NCBI GenBank assembly: GCA_027576995.1
Contig: JANBQC010000487.1
Location: 1 to 21,791, forward strand
Length of the DNA stretch: 21,791 nucleotides
From: Dimargaris cristalligena
Lineage: Eukaryota > Kickxellomycota > Dimargaritomycetes > Dimargaritales > Dimargaritaceae
Direction: 5' to 3'
The notes under the pieces were generated by a model, which made no database searches, had not been told where the DNA came from, and worked only from the letters and a program-made list of their open reading frames with translations. Each line of letters starts with the position of its first letter. Position 1 is the first letter of the stretch. Positions 18,700-21,791 of this stretch are shown piece by piece. The position numbers and the translations under genes are program-made.

Positions 18700-20640
18700 T
18701 GCACGATATGAATTAGGGGATATGCCAAGGAAGGGGGAGGAGAGGAGCCGACAGCAGAAACCCGGTTACCGCCCATCTGAGGTCTGCTGTTCTTGGCCAT
18801 GTTCACATTGGCTTGGGTGCCTAAAATAACCAAAGCGGCTAATTCGTTTGAAGAATTAAAGCTTAGGCGAATGGCTTAATGAAAAAAGAAAAACGAAAGT
18901 AATTGCTATACTATATTAAAATATACGGAACTTCTTGGACGGAAAATGCGGTACACCTAATAAGAATTCTAGTCCAACAGTGCTGGGGCCTACCTAATCG
19001 GGGGAGGCTGCCTTTTGGTTGCGGATACTAGGGCTAAGCGGCTTTATATTATGAGCAAACTTTCAACATAGCCCAGTGTAGGACATTAGCTAAAATATAT
19101 TGGGTAAAATAGGGGGAGGGGGGTTGTAGCCTCGAACCAATGAAGGTGGTGCATCCATCGAAACTTGCACTATGCTGCCGGGTTAAATTTATCCCACATT
19201 AAAGCAAAACTTCATCCTATCCCTCGTCTTTTTCCCTTTCGGTGCTCTTGAGTAACCCGGTAGCCATCCGTGATTAGCATTGTGGAGGTGAAGGTCATAC
19301 TTTAGTGGAACCGCGGTCCCTTTATGGGTAAACTGGGGCCTCCATCGCCAGTCTCGTCGGTTGGATACCGAGCTCAACATCCTTGATTGGTACACCACTA
19401 AGATGCATTTCGGCCCTTAAATACTTTACAATAAAGGTAGCGTATGCAATAGAGCCCTCTAACTTGGTAAACAGTTGCCTGCGAGGGGTGTGCCCGCATA
19501 ATAACTATCATTTGCGTCTCCCAGGTGGGATGTGGTAACACTGGATAGTGAGGGATGTGCGACGATAATTTTTCACTCTTCCTTACTCCTCATTCCCCTA
19601 GGCTAAAGACAGACCTTATTTGCTGCATTCCCCGGTTAAACGCTTAAACTATCTACCAGGGGAATAAGTAGCTATTTCACGTCCAATGGGTAACGGAAAT
19701 GCCACCCCTACACTGCCTAATGGACGCCTTTTGCTGAAAAGTCGAGAATTCTTGCTGTACACTATAGACCATCCGATTGGCTCGTAATCTAATGGTGGAA
19801 CGACGTACCTCTTCAAAAATTGAACAGGGTATTCCATGGATAAAAGGCCACTATTCTGTATAAGGGATTCAATGAATTTTACATACGAAGGAATAGACCA
19901 GGTATATCTTTTTGACTAATGCTATTGAGGCGGTTTGCCGCCCCAACCTTGAGTCTGGGCCAATGTAGGCAGGATTTCTAAATGTGGGGGACTAGGTGCC
20001 ATATTGGTAGAATTTTATTGTTAGGGAACATCGGGGGGGGGAGGTACCTAATTTTAGAGACCTAAATGTTGAACACTGGCCGGGAGTGAGTATATAACTC
20101 TTTTTGGGGGATACATTAGATGACTATAGGCTATATAATTAACAGAAACATGGTATGACCCGGGGGGGGTCGATAATATGACCCATCATGGACTTTATCA
20201 TGTCCCTTTTCTACCTGATTGCGATATCTAATTGACTTGAACTATATCCCCATATTATGCCCCCTTAAAATCCACCCTGCAGACTATAGTTATCACCCAA
20301 ACATCCCACCTAGAGAGGTACTTACCGACCTCCGGATGTTTTCGTCCCGTTCACCCAGTTGTATTAGTAAATATCTTTGGTATTTCTCATAGTATCATCC
20401 TTGAGTGCCAGCACCCCACTATCCAACCGGCCTGTCTCTTTGGGTATAACTCTACTTATCAGCCTAGGACCCCTCACATAAACGATGTGGCTCCCTGAGA
20501 AGGTGGCCAAGCATGGCTTTATTATTCACAAACCCAGTTCACCAAAAATGAGAGCTTGCTGACCCTTCATATCAGTGACAACAGAGGCTATCAACTGTCT
20601 GAAGTTATATTTGGGTGAATATTAGCCCTGCTGTATAAGG
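18700..20640. other. Long region without a firm gene
   Basis: No intact gene or RNA gene was recognised. Homopolymer G runs lie at 20033-20041 and 20162-20169. A splice-donor-like GTAAGT occurs on the minus strand near 20330-20335, after a 52-codon open stretch. The block 19190-19920 is described separately as a possible relic. Confidence 0.4.
19190..19920 (-). pseudogene. Possible decayed or intron-broken gene, three staggered minus-strand frames
   Basis: On the minus strand, one frame is open from about 19914 to a stop at 19649 (about 88 codons, including the segment from ATG 19837). A second is open from about 19501 to a stop at 19322, with ordinary globular composition (IAYATFIVKYLRAEMHLSG). 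A third is open over about 19398-19189. Together they could be remnants of one gene split by frameshifts or introns. Each length is near what chance allows, no domain was recognised, and the joins are not backed by clear splice sites. Confidence 0.18.
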
Positions 20641-21209
20641 ATTTAAATGGTGTGCATGGAGATAAAAATGAAATATGTATTTTTAACTTATGGTTTTTAC
20701 CATACCCAATGGATGTCTCATTATACAGCCTGGTTGATCATCACCCATATCAATACTATACTACATTTCTATATGATAGACAATGGTGTTTCAGTGGGAA
20801 GGTCATTAAACACAAACCAAGATTCCAACTATTGGACCATTGAATCCTCCTTAATCTAGATGCCTTAGTAGCAGTCCCTATTAGACCTTATAGTAATATA
20901 TTAACCTCCCTGTAGTTACCCCCAGTACTATGGGATTATCCCTTATCACATAACCTTTCCCCTTCTGGACTCCACCTCTTTCCACTAATCACTGAAGTGC
21001 TGATCTGAAGACTCTTCTGGTTACTTTCAGAGTCTTCCAGATACCTATAACTATCCAGTTGGCCTATTTACCTATCCCCTAGTCTTAGTAGCATCCTTCC
21101 CTTGGGGCCTCCCTTTGGAGTCATCCCTGCATATATATAACTAGGCCCCATTAGGACTAGTTAGATTCCTTAGCTTGCTATTACCACTTAGTTTACCCCA
21201 ATAAACTCT
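20641..21209 (+). other. AT-rich sequence leading into repeat A, possible element interior
   Basis: This stretch adjoins repeat A and has the same AT-rich character as the repeat block. Two overlapping plus-strand frames (20647-20859 and 20652-20843) begin at nearby ATGs, neither with a recognisable domain. It may be the interior of the element to which repeat A belongs. Confidence 0.3.
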
Positions 21210-21413
21210 ATATATGCTCACTCCCCCTATACTGACTAGTAAGTATGCCTGCTGTACATCCCTTATATATACCTACTGCTAAAGCCTTTATTAGTTAGTA
21301 CTGTACCTGTACCTGACACTAGTAGCCTGCTTGGCCAAGTCTAAGCCCTGCCTACCATTGGAAGCCAATCCCCGGGACTCTTGATAGACTAAGAGTGGTT
21401 AACCTAGGTGACA
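21210..21413 (+). repeat. Dispersed repeat A, copy 2
   Basis: Direct-orientation match to 136-336. It is followed by about 300 bases of unrelated AT-rich sequence before the LTR-like repeat begins at 21718. Confidence 0.7.
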
Positions 21414-21717
21414 GATAACTAGTCAGGATTTAATATTACTAATATTAAACCTATTAGCTATGTATTATTAGGATTATGTTTCCCTAATTGGTAGTTACAG
21501 CATATTGATTGTAAACCCTGCCAGATTATTTTCTTAATATATTATAAAAGATGGCATACTACTATCATAAGAAGTAGTAAAGTCACAATTAAATAATTAC
21601 AAGATGACTAATATGTGCAATCACTTGCCAAGTGCTTAGGGAATACCATTGTATTATTAATAAACAAAATAAGATAAGCTACTGGATACTAATAGGTGAG
21701 CCAGGAAATAGGGGAAC

Positions 21718-21791
21718 TGTAAAGAACTGAAATCAAATCCTTGAAAACTGAACTTTATTTGAAAAGATAGATAATAAAAGGGAAAGGTGAT
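21718..21791 (+). repeat. LTR-like dispersed repeat, copy 3 (5' part, cut by window end)
   Basis: Matches 15234-15308 with a few differences, starting TGTAAAGAACTG. The copy runs out of the window about 240 bases before the position that corresponds to base 1. Confidence 0.75.

Overview
The window reads as nuclear DNA of a filamentous or early-diverging fungus. The firmest evidence is a complete GT15 (Kre2/Mnt1/Ktr) alpha-mannosyltransferase, a family confined to fungi. It is supported by a Mix17/CHCHD2-type twin CX9C mitochondrial protein, a fungal-style secreted RlpA-like double-psi beta-barrel protein, TATA boxes and an apparent spliceosomal intron. Genes are short, mostly intronless and GC-rich, and lie far apart in less GC-rich spacers with many homopolymer tracts and decayed repeats. 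A zoopagomycete lineage such as Kickxellomycotina or Dimargaritales would fit the gene style, but I cannot prove that from the sequence.

Layout. 1-1104: truncated LTR-like repeat, a second dispersed repeat, and a MITE-like element with TA-flanked inverted repeats. 3109-3597 (+): small secreted protein of unknown family. 4730-5233 (-): Mix17/CHCHD2-like protein. 6295-6966 (-): secreted His-rich and Pro/Ser-rich protein. 8191-8568 (+): doubtful ORF. 10064-11266 (+): GT15 mannosyltransferase. 12111-12620 (-): secreted DPBB protein. 14330-16475: decayed LTR-flanked element containing an LTR of another family. 16617-18443 (-): probably one two-exon gene for a secreted, acidic protein with an ankyrin-like C-terminal part. 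18.7-21.8 kb: relics and repeats, ending inside the same LTR family found at base 1.

Functional picture. Four of the six supported genes encode proteins with an N-terminal signal peptide, and a fifth is a Golgi glycosyltransferase that would act on secretory cargo. Three of the secreted genes share one architecture: a strong TATA box about 225-260 bases upstream of the ATG. Two of those have an identical 10-base core. This is a secretome-rich island between repeat blocks, not an operon or a pathway cluster. Dispersed-repeat copies differ largely by CpA to TpA (TpG to TpA) transitions, a signature resembling repeat-induced point mutation. I found no rRNA, tRNA, CRISPR array or viral gene.
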